A stretch of DNA of 64,000 bases from an uncultured Rhodopila sp. (GCF_903915725.1 NZ_CAIWTY010000001.1:1-64000); one strand, 5' to 3'; counted from the first letter of the stretch, positions 39,369 through 49,225 are shown. Notes: generated by a model not told the origin, from the sequence alone. A program made the numbers and translations.

Positions 39369-39629
39369 ATGAAGCCGAATATCGCCACCGGTCTGGTAAT
39401 TCCCCCAGCTCTACTGGCTGAGATAGAGGCCGCTGCCAGTGAAGAACATCGTCCGGCACTCGGCGTGTTGCGCGATGCGGTCGAGGGCTACCGGAAGGAA
39501 CAGCGGTGGCGGAAAACGCTTGCCTACGGGTCCGAACGGGCTACGGCGCTTGGACTAGGCGAGGATGACGTTCCGCAATTGATAGCGGATTATCGTCGAG
39601 AAAAGCACCGCTCGGCCTCTTCGGAGTGA
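39369..39629 (+). CDS. Small ribbon-helix-helix/antitoxin-like protein, orphan
   Basis: An 86-residue protein beginning MKPNIATGLVIPPALLAEIE behind GAAAGG. The N-terminal strand plus two helices and the C-terminal GLGEDDVPQLIADYRREK resemble antitoxins of the VapB/RHH type, whose tail wraps a PIN toxin. No toxin gene follows: the next gene lies on the other strand 47 bases away. A lone antitoxin remnant or a regulator are both possible. Confidence 0.55.
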   Translation: MKPNIATGLVIPPALLAEIEAAASEEHRPALGVLRDAVEGYRKEQRWRKTLAYGSERATALGLGEDDVPQLIADYRREKHRSASSE

Positions 39630-39675
39630 CGATCGTCACGGCGGCCGCTTGTGCCAACGCACTGATCCGATAGCC

Positions 39676-40800
39676 TCAATCCAACGTCACCCGATACGAC
39701 CACGTCGCAATCACCGCCACCACGAGCGTGAACGCGCCAATCGGCCAGAGGTCCGGCGCGATCTCGGCAAAGCCATTCCCCTTCAGCAGCATGCCACGCA
39801 CGATCCTCAACGCATGCGTCATCGGAATCACCTCACCCGCCCACTGCGCCCAGATCGGCATGCCCTTGAACGGGAACATGAACCCGGACAGCAAAAACGA
39901 CGGCAGGAGCGTAAATTGCGCCATCTGGATCGCCTGCATCTGGTTCCGCGCGATGGTCGAGAACGTAATGCCCAGCGCCAGATTGCTGGCGATAAAAATC
40001 CCCAGGACAAATGTCAGCAGCGGAACGGAACCGCGCACCGGCAGTCCGAAAACAACCACTGCAATCGCAATGATTATCACAACCTGGGCATAACCGATGG
40101 CAATATAGGGGACGACTTTTGCAAGCATCACCTCGATCGGCCGGACCGGCATGGCGAGCAGGTTCTCCATCGTGCCCCGCTCGGTTTCCCGCGTGATCGC
40201 CAATGTCGTTACAAAAAGCGTAGACATCGTCAATACGATACAGATCAACCCCGGCACGATATTCAACACGGTCAACTGTTCCGGGTTGTAACGCGCATGC
40301 AGTTGAAACTGGAACGGCGCCTTCGCCGGCGACGACTGGATCGCTTGCGGCACATCGCGGTCGAGCGCCGATACAAGCCCGGCAAGCGCCGCCGCCGCGT
40401 TGCCGATGGCCGAAGGATCGGTTGCATCCGCATCCATCAGCACCGAAGGCTGCTCGCCCCGGTCAACAGAACGATCGAAATTCGGCGGGATATTCACGAC
40501 GAACAGCAACTCCCCATCCGCCAGACCGCGCTCGGCCTCCGCCTCCGACGCCAGCGGACGGATGTCGTAATAACCGGTATTCTTCAGAGCCGCGACCAGA
40601 GTCCGCTCATACTTCGAATGGTCCACCGCCAGCAGCCCCGTCGGCAAATGTTTTGGATCTGCATTGATCGCATATCCGAACAAAAATAGCTGCATCACCG
40701 GCAGCGCAATGATCATGCGCAGGGTGAACGGGTCGCGCCGCACCTGGATCCATTCCTTGCGCAGCACTGCGAGAAACCGCCGAAACGAGAACCCGTTCAT
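39676..40800 (-). CDS. ABC-2 type transporter permease
   Basis: A 374-residue permease with one N-terminal transmembrane helix (residues ~28-47), a large periplasmic domain of about 150 residues and five or six C-terminal helices (VLNIVPGLICIVLTMSTLFV onward; ITRETERGTMENLLAMPVRP is the family signature loop). It matches YhhJ/YbhR-type exporters. The start overlaps the ATPase stop (ATGA). With the ATPase and the HlyD protein it should form a drug- or lipid-type efflux system. Confidence 0.9.
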   Translation of the reverse strand: MNGFSFRRFLAVLRKEWIQVRRDPFTLRMIIALPVMQLFLFGYAINADPKHLPTGLLAVDHSKYERTLVAALKNTGYYDIRPLASEAEAERGLADGELLFVVNIPPNFDRSVDRGEQPSVLMDADATDPSAIGNAAAALAGLVSALDRDVPQAIQSSPAKAPFQFQLHARYNPEQLTVLNIVPGLICIVLTMSTLFVTTLAITRETERGTMENLLAMPVRPIEVMLAKVVPYIAIGYAQVVIIIAIAVVVFGLPVRGSVPLLTFVLGIFIASNLALGITFSTIARNQMQAIQMAQFTLLPSFLLSGFMFPFKGMPIWAQWAGEVIPMTHALRIVRGMLLKGNGFAEIAPDLWPIGAFTLVVAVIATWSYRVTLD

Positions 40801-41711
40801 GCCGCCGCCTTGCCCGGCTGGCTCAACAGATGGATCAACACGTCTTCAAGCTGCGGCGGAACCTCGTGCCACACCAGGCCGCCGCCAAGCGATCCGGTCG
40901 CCCGTTCCAGCGCGGCCCGGTCCATGCCGGCGATATGCAGCGCCGAACCGAACACCGCGGCGGATTCCACCCCCGGCAATGTGCGCAACGCTCGCGCCAC
41001 CAAATCGAGATCGGTGCCGGTTGCGCGAAACGTCACCAGCTTGCTGTCCCGCGCCACCTCATCGGGGGTGCCCTGCACCACCAGCTTTCCATCGGACAGA
41101 TAAACGATTCGCCCGCATCGTTCGGCCTCGTCCATGTAATGAGTAGACACCAGGACAGTCAGCCCGTCCGCCGCCATGTCGTGGATCAGGTCCCAGAACT
41201 CCCGCCGCGCCTTGGCATCGACGCCCGCGGTCGGTTCGTCCAGCAGCAGCAGCTTCGGTTTGTGCAGGACGCACGCCGCCAGAGCCAGCCGCTGCTTCCA
41301 GCCGCCTGACAATTGCCCCGCCAACTGATCCGCCCGGTCCGCCAGGCCCATGCGGGCGATAATCGCCTTGACCGCCTCGCGCCGATTGGCGATTTCGTAG
41401 ACCGCGGCGACGAAATCGAGGTTTTCGGTAACAGTCAGGTCTTCGTAGAAACTAAACCGTTGCGTCATGTAGCCGATTTGCAGGCGTATCCGCGGCGCGT
41501 CGCGGATGATGTCCATGCCCAGGCAGGTCCCGCCGCCGCCATCCGGCTTGACCAGCCCGCACAGCATCCGGATCGTCGTCGTCTTGCCGCTGCCGTTGGC
41601 GCCCAGGAAGCCGCAGATTTCGCCTTCGGCCACCGACAATGTCAGCCCATCGACAACACGGCGTTCGCCATACCGCTTGTGCAGGTCACGCACGTCGATC
41701 GCCGCTGTCAT
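40797..41711 (-). CDS. ABC transporter ATP-binding protein
   Basis: A 304-residue ATPase. Walker A GANGSGKTT is at residues 37-45, with signature LSGGWKQR, Walker B LLLLDEPTAGVDAKARREFW and the switch His in VLVSTHYMDEAE. The subfamily is CcmA/YhiH-like and pairs with an ABC-2 permease. The frame is open upstream because it overlaps the HlyD gene; the ATG at 41711 overlaps the HlyD stop (ATGA). It energises export by the neighbouring permease. Confidence 0.93.
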   Translation of the reverse strand: MTAAIDVRDLHKRYGERRVVDGLTLSVAEGEICGFLGANGSGKTTTIRMLCGLVKPDGGGGTCLGMDIIRDAPRIRLQIGYMTQRFSFYEDLTVTENLDFVAAVYEIANRREAVKAIIARMGLADRADQLAGQLSGGWKQRLALAACVLHKPKLLLLDEPTAGVDAKARREFWDLIHDMAADGLTVLVSTHYMDEAERCGRIVYLSDGKLVVQGTPDEVARDSKLVTFRATGTDLDLVARALRTLPGVESAAVFGSALHIAGMDRAALERATGSLGGGLVWHEVPPQLEDVLIHLLSQPGKAAA

Positions 41712-42697
41712 GAGGCGGGCACCCCGACCGGACGAACTTCGACGGGTTCGCCGGGGTTGAGTCCCTCGGCCTGCTCCGCCGGCGGCCGCGCCTCGACGAT
41801 GAACACCAGTTTCGCCTTGCTCGACTCGCTGTAGATCAGCGGCGGCGTGTATTCCGCCTGCGGCGAAACGAACGAGATCCTGGCCGACAAATTCGCCGCG
41901 CACCCATCGCACGCCAGCGCCACCCGGTCACCCGGATGGATTGTCGCGAACAACGGCTCGGGAACGAAAAATCGAACGAAGATGTTGCCCGGCGGCAGCA
42001 GCGAAACGACCGGCGCGCCCGCCGCCATGGTTTCCCCCGCGCGTGCCATGACATCGGCCACGCGCCCGCCAACCGGCGCGATAACGCGCCGTTGCGCCAG
42101 CCGCCACTCCGCCATGCCGAGCGCGGCATGCGCCGCCGCCACCGACGCACGCTGCGCCAGGATTTCGCCGTCCCGTCCCATCGGCGCGCGTGCCTGCATC
42201 AGCGCGGCCTGGGCTGCCTCCAGTTTCGCCTGCGCCGACAGACGGTCGGCCCGAAGTTCATCGACCGTCTGCCGGGACACCCCGCCCATCGGCAGTTGCG
42301 CCTCGCCCCTGGCCTGATCTGCGGTCGCGCGCGCCAGAACGGCCCGGGCATCCGCCAGATTGGCTTCCGCCTGCGCGATTTCCGTCGGTTTGCCGCCTTG
42401 CAGCAGATTGCCCAATGTCTGCTCCGCCTGGGCGAGCATCTGCGCCGCCTGATCGCGCGCCGCCCGATCGTCCGCATCGTCCTGAGTTAGCAACAACGTG
42501 CCGGCCTGGACCTGCTCGCCGCGGGCGACAAGGACCGCCGTGAGAAGGCCTTGCTGCGTCGGTCCGACCTTGACGAAATCGGCCTCGGCGTATCCCTGCC
42601 ATGCGATCGGCGCAGGGCGCCTGGCGTTCCACCACCAGCCAACGCCGGCACCAGCAGCCAGAAGCAAGACGATCGCGAGCCATGTGCGCCGGGTCAT
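41708..42697 (-). CDS. HlyD/EmrA-type membrane fusion protein
   Basis: A 329-residue periplasmic adaptor with an N-terminal membrane anchor (residues ~6-24, LAIVLLLAAGAGVGWWW), a biotinyl-lipoyl half-motif (GYAEADFVKVGPTQQGLL), a long alpha-helical hairpin rich in Ala/Glu/Gln (about 70-180) and a beta-barrel region. It should link the ABC permease to an outer-membrane channel. First gene of the three-gene efflux operon, with both junctions overlapping by four bases. No TolC-like gene is adjacent. Confidence 0.9.
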   Translation of the reverse strand: MTRRTWLAIVLLLAAGAGVGWWWNARRPAPIAWQGYAEADFVKVGPTQQGLLTAVLVARGEQVQAGTLLLTQDDADDRAARDQAAQMLAQAEQTLGNLLQGGKPTEIAQAEANLADARAVLARATADQARGEAQLPMGGVSRQTVDELRADRLSAQAKLEAAQAALMQARAPMGRDGEILAQRASVAAAHAALGMAEWRLAQRRVIAPVGGRVADVMARAGETMAAGAPVVSLLPPGNIFVRFFVPEPLFATIHPGDRVALACDGCAANLSARISFVSPQAEYTPPLIYSESSKAKLVFIVEARPPAEQAEGLNPGEPVEVRPVGVPAS

Positions 42698-42850
42698 GGC
42701 CGACCCGGCCAGGGGAGCTCACGCCTTGTCTCGTGTCCCACCTGTTTCTCCGAAACCGTACGGCATATCAACATACCGGCCGACGATACGCGCTGGGAAG
42801 TATCGGAAATTACTTACGCGGAACCCGCCCTGGCGATAGCAGCCGCAAAT

Positions 42851-43033
42851 TCAAGCGGCGCTGGTCAGCTTCGGCGCGGCGCCGCCGCCGTAGACCGCCA
42901 TCCAGTGCTGCGCGAGCCGCAGCGCATCCTCCGGCGTCAGCCAGGACCATTCGGCGCCGCGCGCCCTTACCGCGACCCAAAGCGTATCACCGTGCACACG
43001 CTCTTCCACCGCAACCGAACCGAAATCCTGCAT
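42851..43033 (-). CDS. Small conserved-looking hypothetical protein
   Basis: A 60-residue protein starting MQDFGSVAVEERVHGDTLWV, with GGGAG and AAGGG ribosome-site sequence just upstream. The pattern HGDTLWVAVRARGAEWSWLTPEDA with an Ala-Leu-rich helix suggests a compact cytosolic fold, but I recognise no family. A longer frame to 43147 exists and would add 38 residues lacking any feature. It sits between the efflux operon and the Na/Pi gene. Confidence 0.5.
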   Translation of the reverse strand: MQDFGSVAVEERVHGDTLWVAVRARGAEWSWLTPEDALRLAQHWMAVYGGGAAPKLTSAA

Positions 43034-43243
43034 GACCCTTACTCCCGATAGCGGCGCTTCCGCTCTGTTGTAGACATCCTCCGTATAACAGGGGGCAAAA
43101 ATGGCCTCTGTGACCGAAGGCACAGAAAGGACGCGATCTGTCACCACGTGCCGGATGGCCAGCGGTCAATCCCTGACGCCTCGAACCGGTTGGAATTATC
43201 TGCAGGAATGACCACTTCACCGCACTCGCTTCGGGGGCACGGC

Positions 43244-44890
43244 ATGGATTTTTCGATCACCCTGGTCAACCTCGCCGGATCGGTCGCCCTGCTGCTGTGG
43301 GGCGTCCATATGGTACAGTCCGGCGTGCAGCGTGCCCTCGGTGCAAGGCTGCGCGGCCTGCTGGGCATCGCCTTGCGCAACCGCTTCCAGGCTTTCCTGG
43401 CAGGCATGGGTGTCACCGCGATTCTGCAAAGCAGCACCGCGACCGGCCTGATGGTCACCGGCTTCGCCGCCGGTGGCCTGGTGGATCTTGTGCCCGCGCT
43501 CGCCGTGATGCTCGGCGCCAATGTCGGCACCACGCTGATCGTCCAGCTGCTGTCGTTCAACGTGGCGGAGGTCGCGCCCGGATTGATCCTGATTGGCGTG
43601 CTGATGTTTCGCCGTACCAGCGCCGCCCCGCGCGATTTCGGCCGCGTGCTGATTGGCCTTGGCCTGCTGCTGATGGCGCTGCGCCAGTTCGTCGGCCTGC
43701 TCGATCCGTTTGAGGATGCGCCCAGCCTGCGCCTGCTGCTCGGCGCGGTCGCCACCCAACCCGTTTTAGACGTGATTCTGGCGGCCGGACTGACCTGGGC
43801 CGCGCATTCCAGTGTCGCCATCGTGCTGCTGGCGATGTCATTCGCGGCGAAGGGTGTCGTTCCGCCCCATGCGGCCTTTGCCCTGGTGCTGGGAGCCAAT
43901 CTGGGTACCGCGATCAATCCGGTGCTGGAAGGGGGCGCCGGAGACGATCCCGCCGCGCGCCGCCTGCCGATGGGCAACCTGATCAACCGGGTGATCGGGG
44001 TTGCGGCCGGACTGGCCCTGCTGCCGGTGCTGGGTCCGTGGCTGGTGACGGTGGACCCTGACAATGCCCGCGTCGTCGCCGATTTCCACACCGGCTTCAA
44101 CATGGTGCTGGCGCTGGTGTGCTTTCCTCTGCTCGGCCCGTACGCCGCGGTGCTGCGCCGCTTCATGCCCGCCCGGGTTACCGCCGCTGATCCAGGGCAG
44201 CCATTGTATCTGGATCAGGCGGCGATCGAGGTGCCGATGGTCGCCCTTGGTGCTGCGGCGCGCGAGGCACTGCGCATGGCTGATGCGCTGGAGAGCATGC
44301 TCCAGGGCTTCCGGGACGCCCTGCAACGTCCGGACCGCCGCCAACTGGCCGAGCTGAAGCGGCTCGACGACGTGCTCGACGCGCTGAACACGGCGATCAA
44401 GTCCTACATGACCGCATTGCCCGGTGAGGCGATGACCGATGCCGATCACCGCCGGGTCGTCGAGATCCTGGCCTTCGCCACCAACCTGGAGCATGCGGGC
44501 GACGTCGTGGACAAAGGCCTGTTCGGCATCCTCGCCAAACAGGCCAAACGCGGCATCGTCTTCTCCCGCGACGAAGCCGAAGATCTTCGCCGGATCGCCG
44601 ATCGGCTGATGACGAATCTGCGTTCGGCAGCGGCGTTGCTGGTGACGGGCGATGACCGTGCCGCCAAGCTGCTCGTGGCGGAAAAGGAGGTGTTCCGCGC
44701 GTTCGAGGCGGAGGCGACGGCCGCGCATTTCGCCCGGTTGCGCGACGGCGCCTCGCAGAACGTGGAAACCAGCGCGCTGCACCTGGATGCACTGAGGGAC
44801 CTGAAGCGGGTGAACGCGCATCTGGTGGGAGCCGCCGCCTATCCGGTCCTGGAAGGCAAAGGCGACCTGCTGCCAAACCGCCTCCGCTAA
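43244..44890 (+). CDS. Na/Pi cotransporter family protein with PhoU-like domain
   Basis: A 548-residue protein. The N-terminal ~310 residues contain two Na/Pi-cotransporter repeats with the QSSTAT-type motif (GVTAILQSSTATGLMVTGF, then a second copy around AAHSSVAIVLLAM) and GANVGTT/GANLGTA loops. The C-terminal ~200 residues are helical and PhoU-like (EILAFATNLEHAGDVVDKGL). It probably imports or exports phosphate coupled to sodium. The ATG at 43244 (MDFSITLVNLAG) fits homologues better than an upstream start. It converges with recR, leaving 4 bases between stops. Confidence 0.9.
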   Translation: MDFSITLVNLAGSVALLLWGVHMVQSGVQRALGARLRGLLGIALRNRFQAFLAGMGVTAILQSSTATGLMVTGFAAGGLVDLVPALAVMLGANVGTTLIVQLLSFNVAEVAPGLILIGVLMFRRTSAAPRDFGRVLIGLGLLLMALRQFVGLLDPFEDAPSLRLLLGAVATQPVLDVILAAGLTWAAHSSVAIVLLAMSFAAKGVVPPHAAFALVLGANLGTAINPVLEGGAGDDPAARRLPMGNLINRVIGVAAGLALLPVLGPWLVTVDPDNARVVADFHTGFNMVLALVCFPLLGPYAAVLRRFMPARVTAADPGQPLYLDQAAIEVPMVALGAAAREALRMADALESMLQGFRDALQRPDRRQLAELKRLDDVLDALNTAIKSYMTALPGEAMTDADHRRVVEILAFATNLEHAGDVVDKGLFGILAKQAKRGIVFSRDEAEDLRRIADRLMTNLRSAAALLVTGDDRAAKLLVAEKEVFRAFEAEATAAHFARLRDGASQNVETSALHLDALRDLKRVNAHLVGAAAYPVLEGKGDLLPNRLR

Positions 44891-44894
44891 TCCG

Positions 44895-45488
44895 TCAAGC
44901 CGATCGGCGGGTCCGCAAGGCGGCGGCGAGGGTGCCGTCGTCCAGAACGTCCAGAGCGCCGCCCATCGGCACACCTTGCCCCACCCGGGTGATCGTCACG
45001 CCGGTCGGTCGCAACTGATCGGTGAGCCAGTGCGCCGTTGTCGCGCCATCGACAGTGGCGCCGAGCGCCAGGATGACCTCCGTCACGCCGCCCTCGGCGA
45101 TCCGGGACAGCAGGCCAATGGTATTCAGGTCCTCCGGTCCGATCCCGGACAGCGCGGACAAGGTGCCCCCCAGCACATGATAGAGTCCGCGATGCACCAT
45201 GGCGCGCTCCAGCGCCCACAGGTCGCCGACACCTTCCACCACGCAGATCACCGAGCGGTCGCGGGTCGTGTCGGCGCAGATGGTGCACGGGTCCTGGCTA
45301 TCGAGGTTGCCGCAATCGGCGCAGGGCCGGACGGCGCGGGCGGCGTCCGCCAGGGCCGCGGCCAGCGGCAGCATCCGGGCCTCCGGCTGCTGCAGCATTT
45401 TCAGCGCGGCCCGGCGTGCGCTGCGCGGACCCAGGCCCGGCAACTTTGCCAGCAAACCGATGAGGTGATCGATTTCGGGTCCGCCCAT
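44895..45488 (-). CDS. recR: Recombination mediator RecR
   Basis: A 197-residue protein, normal length. It works with RecF/RecO to load RecA onto gapped DNA. The helix-hairpin-helix KLPGLGPRSARRAAL opens the protein. The zinc finger is Cys56, Cys59, Cys68 and Cys71, and a Toprim domain follows (ICVVEGVGDLWALE; GATVDGATTAHWL). The ATG at 45488 is chosen; the longer open frame runs into a palindromic repeat. It is the last gene of the ffs-dnaX-ybaB-recR block. Confidence 0.96.
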   Translation of the reverse strand: MGGPEIDHLIGLLAKLPGLGPRSARRAALKMLQQPEARMLPLAAALADAARAVRPCADCGNLDSQDPCTICADTTRDRSVICVVEGVGDLWALERAMVHRGLYHVLGGTLSALSGIGPEDLNTIGLLSRIAEGGVTEVILALGATVDGATTAHWLTDQLRPTGVTITRVGQGVPMGGALDVLDDGTLAAALRTRRSA

Positions 45489-45546
45489 GACGGCTAATAT
45501 GGGCGCAAACTGGAAGGGCAGTAGGCGCGACGGCCGCCCCCCGTGG

Positions 45547-45569
45547 ATGGCCGGGCCAAGCCCGGCCAT
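45547..45569. repeat. Short palindrome between ybaB and recR
   Basis: A perfect 10-bp stem (ATGGCCGGGC / GCCCGGCCAT) with a 3-base loop, resembling the arms of the inverted repeat at 33777-33857. It lies in the 120-base gap between ybaB and recR and would form a hairpin in their shared transcript. Confidence 0.7.
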
Positions 45570-45608
45570 GACACGATGAGAACGCTCATCAAGGGAGCAA
45601 AGATCCGA

Positions 45609-45932
45609 TCAGAACGGCAGCTTCATCCCGGCCGGAAGCTGCAGCCCGCCGGTCACCTTCTGCATCTCCTCGGCCGAAACCGCTTCGATCTTCGTCTTGG
45701 CGTCCCGATGCGCCGCGACGATCAGATCCTGTAGCATCTCCGCATCGGCGGGATCGATCAGCTTCGGGTCGATCCGGATCGAGCGCAGGTCGCTTTTGCC
45801 GGTCAAGGTCACCTGGACCAGTCCGGCCCCGGCCTCGCCGGTGATCTCCAGCGCCTCCAGCTTCGCCTGCATCTCCTGCACCTTGCTCTGCATCTGCTGC
45901 GCCTGCTTCATCAGGCCGGCCAGGTTCTTCAT
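45609..45932 (-). CDS. ybaB: YbaB/EbfC family nucleoid-associated protein
   Basis: A 107-residue protein beginning [20 protein letters not shown], with a long N-terminal helix, a central sheet ([20 protein letters not shown]) and a glycine/proline-rich tail. YbaB/EbfC forms tweezer-like dimers that bind DNA. Its start overlaps the dnaX stop by four bases (ATGA), the conserved dnaX-ybaB-recR order of proteobacteria. Confidence 0.95.
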   Translation of the reverse strand: MKNLAGLMKQAQQMQSKVQEMQAKLEALEITGEAGAGLVQVTLTGKSDLRSIRIDPKLIDPADAEMLQDLIVAAHRDAKTKIEAVSAEEMQKVTGGLQLPAGMKLPF

Positions 45933-47770
45933 AGGTCGATCTCCATCGGGTCTTCGTCAAAATATTCGGCGTCGGGCGGCGCGAACTCGGGCATGTCCGG
46001 AGCCGGCAGCGTCGCCGCGGCCGGCAGGCCGTATGCATCCGTGGTCTTATCATGGACCGTGTCGATCCGCGCCCCCGGAAACGCGGCCAGGATCGCCCGC
46101 ACCAGCGGATGATCCGCGGCCGCGGTTTTCCGTGCGGAATCGGCGGCGTTGCCCTGCTCGGCGATGGTTGCCTCCCCGCCCGCCGCCGACATGGCGATCG
46201 TCCAGCGGGTGCCTGTCGCGTCGGTCAGCAGCGCCGCCAAACGAGACGCCAGGTCCCGCGGCGCATCCGTCTCCGGCCGCAGTTCGATCACCGGCGGGGC
46301 GAAGCGCACGAGATGCACGGAATGCAGCAGATGCGCATGCAGCATCGCCTCCTTCCGTTCCCCGACAAAGGCCACGATATCACGGAAAGTGCTGAGCCTA
46401 GGCCCCGGGTCCGGCGCCGCTTCCGCCACCGCCGCACCGTTGGCCACCGCCCGCACGCCGCCGCCACCGCCGCCGGAGGGAACCGATGGCGCCTGGCTGG
46501 CCGAAGCGCCCGATGTCAGCCGCCGTATCAGATCCCCGGGAGTCGGCATGTCCGCGACATGGCACAGCCGGATCAGCACCATCTCCGCCGCCGCCCGCCG
46601 ATCGGGGGCGGTTTCGACCTCGCCGACACCCTTCAGCAGCATCTGCCACGCCCGCGCCAGCACCGGCACGGACAGCCGATCGGCCAGCTCCGCGCCGCGG
46701 GTGCGCTCGGCTTCGGGGAGGTCCTGGCTGTGGCGCAGCCCGGGGATGGATTTCAGCCGCGTCACCGTGTGCAGCAGCTCCAGCAAGTCCTGCAGCAGCG
46801 TGCCGTGATCCGCACCGCGCTCATAGGCCCGGTCAGTGACCGCCAGGGCCGCGGCGGGCTTGCCGCTCATGACCGCCTCCAGCAGCTCGAACACTGCCTC
46901 ACGGTCCGCCAGGCCCAGCATGTCGGCGACCTGATCGCCGGTGATGGTGCCCTCCGCCTGGGCGATCGCCTGGTCCAGGATCGACAGGCCGTCACGCACG
47001 GAGCCGTCGGCGGCGCGGGCGATCTGCTCCAGCGCAGCGGCTTCGATCGTGACCTGTTCCTTTTGCGCGATGCGGCCGAAATGCTGCTGCAATTCGCTGA
47101 CCCGCACCCGCCGCAGCGAGAAGCTCTGGCAGCGCGACAGCACCGTTATCGGCACCTTGCGCAGTTCCGTCGTCGCGAACACGAATTTCACGTGCGGCGG
47201 CGGTTCCTCCAGCGTCTTCAGCAGCGCGTTGAAGGCTGCCTTCGACAGCATATGGATTTCGTCGATGATGAAGACCTTGGTGCGGATCTTCATCGGGCGC
47301 GAGCGGCTGACCTCGATGATTTCCCGCACGTCGTCCACGCCGGTACGCGACGCGGCGTCCATCTCGAACACATCCGGTTCGCGTTCTGCCAGGATAGCGA
47401 CGCAATTCCCGCAGACGCCGCACGGGTCCGCGGTCGGGGCCCCGGTGCCGTCCGGCCCGACGCAGTTCAACGCTCGGGCGATGATGCGCGCGGTGGTGGT
47501 CTTGCCGACGCCGCGCACGCCGGTCAGCATGAAGGCATGCGCGACCCGTCCGACGGCGAAGGCGTTGCGCAATGTGCGCACCATCGTTTCCTGGCCGATG
47601 AGGTCGTCGAAGGTGGTCGGGCGGTATTTTCGCGCCAGAACGCGATAGGCCGTAGCGTGCACAGGCTCCGGCAGAGCCACCGGCAGGGTGTCGCCGAACA
47701 GGCCCGGGCCCTCGGGCGCCGGGACGGATTGGTCGTTATCCGCGGGGTCGTCCTGAAACAGGCCGGACAT
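45929..47770 (-). CDS. dnaX: DNA polymerase III subunit gamma/tau
   Basis: A 613-residue clamp-loader ATPase. After a ~45-residue acidic N-terminal extension come [20 protein letters not shown], Walker A GVRGVGKT at residues 84-91, the zinc-binding cysteines 103, 117, 120 and 123 (DPCGVCGNC) and the DEIH box in [21 protein letters not shown] Gly-rich linker and a C-terminal tau domain follow. The ATG at 47770 is preferred to a TTG nine bases earlier. I saw no strong slippery site to suggest a gamma form. Confidence 0.96.
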   Translation of the reverse strand: MSGLFQDDPADNDQSVPAPEGPGLFGDTLPVALPEPVHATAYRVLARKYRPTTFDDLIGQETMVRTLRNAFAVGRVAHAFMLTGVRGVGKTTTARIIARALNCVGPDGTGAPTADPCGVCGNCVAILAEREPDVFEMDAASRTGVDDVREIIEVSRSRPMKIRTKVFIIDEIHMLSKAAFNALLKTLEEPPPHVKFVFATTELRKVPITVLSRCQSFSLRRVRVSELQQHFGRIAQKEQVTIEAAALEQIARAADGSVRDGLSILDQAIAQAEGTITGDQVADMLGLADREAVFELLEAVMSGKPAAALAVTDRAYERGADHGTLLQDLLELLHTVTRLKSIPGLRHSQDLPEAERTRGAELADRLSVPVLARAWQMLLKGVGEVETAPDRRAAAEMVLIRLCHVADMPTPGDLIRRLTSGASASQAPSVPSGGGGGGVRAVANGAAVAEAAPDPGPRLSTFRDIVAFVGERKEAMLHAHLLHSVHLVRFAPPVIELRPETDAPRDLASRLAALLTDATGTRWTIAMSAAGGEATIAEQGNAADSARKTAAADHPLVRAILAAFPGARIDTVHDKTTDAYGLPAAATLPAPDMPEFAPPDAEYFDEDPMEIDL

Positions 47771-47828
47771 AAACTGCAATCATCTGGCGGCCGTTCCCGG
47801 TCGGGACAGGCTTCGCGATGGAAGGGGT

Positions 47829-47924
47829 GGGAGACCGACAAACGACCCGAGCGGTGACCCGTTGCGGCTGCTTCCTTCCGGACCTGACCGGGTTGGCGAG
47901 GCGCCCGTCCACCGCCGATCTCCC
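47829..47924 (-). ncRNA. ffs: Signal recognition particle RNA (4.5S type)
   Basis: Read on the - strand, the highly conserved SRP tip CAGGTCCGGAAGGAAGCAGC occurs at about 47868-47887. The RNA can be closed by 5' GGGAGA (47924-47919) pairing with 3' TCTCCC (47834-47829), giving a ~96-base hairpin. It pairs with Ffh in protein targeting. Its place just upstream of dnaX on the same strand is common in bacteria. Exact ends may be a few bases off. Confidence 0.93.
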
Positions 47925-48979
47925 GCGCGGTGCTTAACACGCATTGGGGGGGTGGGGGCAAGAGCGGGTACGACTCCTCGCGCTGGCGCCGGTTTCGCCG
48001 GGAGATCGGCGCGAGGGCTGGCCGGCGCCGCAAGCCCCGCGTCCCCGGTTGTGGGCACTTATGTATTAGCGCACGTGGCGGATAGCCCCGGCTATCGAAG
48101 GCGGCCGGACGGCTTCACCGGCTTGCCACCGGTGCATTGGCCTGCTCCGCCGAGGCTTTCCGAGATTTTCCGCCTTCGGGCACCATCGGTCGTATTTGCC
48201 CGGAGGAAGCCGTCTCGACGGCGTTGACGGCGTGATCCATGCTCCGGCCGCCTGGCGTCGCGCCCGCTTCGCTGGACGAAACGTTTGTCGCTTAAGGCTG
48301 GATCAGGCGCAAAGATGCGCCGCCGACACATAATTCTTTTAGCCTTGCGGGCGGCCGACGCTTGACCAGTCCAGGACAATACGGCAACAGCGTTGTCCGA
48401 TCCCCTGCGGTCCTTTACGGGGCGGGCATCGGCGATGCGATAACCGGTCCAGCGCGTCGCCGGATCGTCACCAGCGGCTATCGCGGGTCAGCGTTGCGTT
48501 TAAGCGATACGCGCTGTAACGAGCGACACCAACGGTAATATATCGAAAACTCCTAATTTTATCATTATTGAGCGTTTGCAGTTCGGGCCTGGTTCTTTGC
48601 TCAGAAACTATCATTCATCATTTCAATTTGACTGCCGCACTGTACGGGCACGTTATGTCGTTACGGCGATCCTGAATTTATCTGATACATCCGGAACCCT
48701 ACGCACCAGGTCCCGGCCTTCGCAGGTGCGAAATGTCCGCGCCGCGCCTCCGGTCCCGAAGCAAAGCCGGGATGGAATGGCGCCTCAAGTCTCAAAATCG
48801 GGAAAACCTGCCGCAACCATGCCGATATTTGTATAACCTCACTCTTTAACGGGCACTAAAACAAAATAAGAGGGCACAGTATTTTACGAGAAAAACGCTA
48901 GCGTTCCGGTTACTAAACCGATATTAAAAGTGTGCGGAACGAACCGTCCGCAACCTTCCTATCTTCAAGGAATGCTGTC
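47925..48979. other. ~1 kb non-coding region upstream of gvpA
   Basis: No convincing gene is present in this space between the divergent ffs and gvpA units. The part nearest ffs is GC-rich. From about 48535 onward it becomes AT-rich, especially 48830-48930 (ACTAAAACAAAATAAGAG), which looks like a promoter/regulatory zone for the gas-vesicle operon. A weak frame at 48576-48836 gives no recognisable protein. Confidence 0.5.
48907..48952 (+). promoter_or_regulatory. Two palindromes in the gvpA leader
   Basis: CGGTT-N4-AACCG (48907-48920) and TGCGGA-N8-TCCGCA (48933-48952) lie just ahead of the AAGGA ribosome site of gvpA. Between them is AT-rich ATATTAAAAG, which could contain a -10 element. 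They may be operators or leader-RNA stems; no regulator gene is found in the cluster. Confidence 0.45.
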
Positions 48980-49198
48980 ATGGCACAAATCCAGAAATCC
49001 ACTGACTCCTCCAGCCTGGCGGAAGTTATCGACCGCGTGCTCGACAAGGGCATCGTGATCGACGCATTCGTCAAGGTCTCGCTGGTCGGCATCGAACTGA
49101 TCTCGATCGAAGCCCGCATCGTGATCGCGTCCGTTGAGACCTACCTGAAGTATGCCGAAGCCATTGGCCTGACCGCTTCCGCGGCCGCGCCGGCGTAA
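48980..49198 (+). CDS. gvpA: Gas vesicle structural protein GvpA
   Basis: A 72-residue protein that forms the ribbed wall of the gas vesicle. The sequence shows [40 protein letters not shown] and [14 protein letters not shown], which match the conserved helix-strand-strand-helix core of GvpA. The ATG follows AAGGA by 7 bases. It is the first gene of the cluster and is separated from the rest by a strong hairpin, consistent with the high amounts of wall protein needed. Two shorter-range paralogues are at 52823 and 53397. Confidence 0.97.
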   Translation: MAQIQKSTDSSSLAEVIDRVLDKGIVIDAFVKVSLVGIELISIEARIVIASVETYLKYAEAIGLTASAAAPA

Positions 49199-49225
49199 AT
49201 TCGGCTTCCGACGGGTTTGACTTTG

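Noticed and set aside
46052-47857. 601-codon + strand frame opposite dnaX, reaching into ffs
   Set aside because: Mirror frame over two certain genes on the other strand.
48576-48836. 86-codon frame upstream of gvpA
   Set aside because: TTG start with no ribosome site, unremarkable composition and no recognisable motif.
48840-48930. Sigma-54 promoter ahead of gvpA
   Set aside because: GGCAC is present but the matching TTGC at the required spacing is not.
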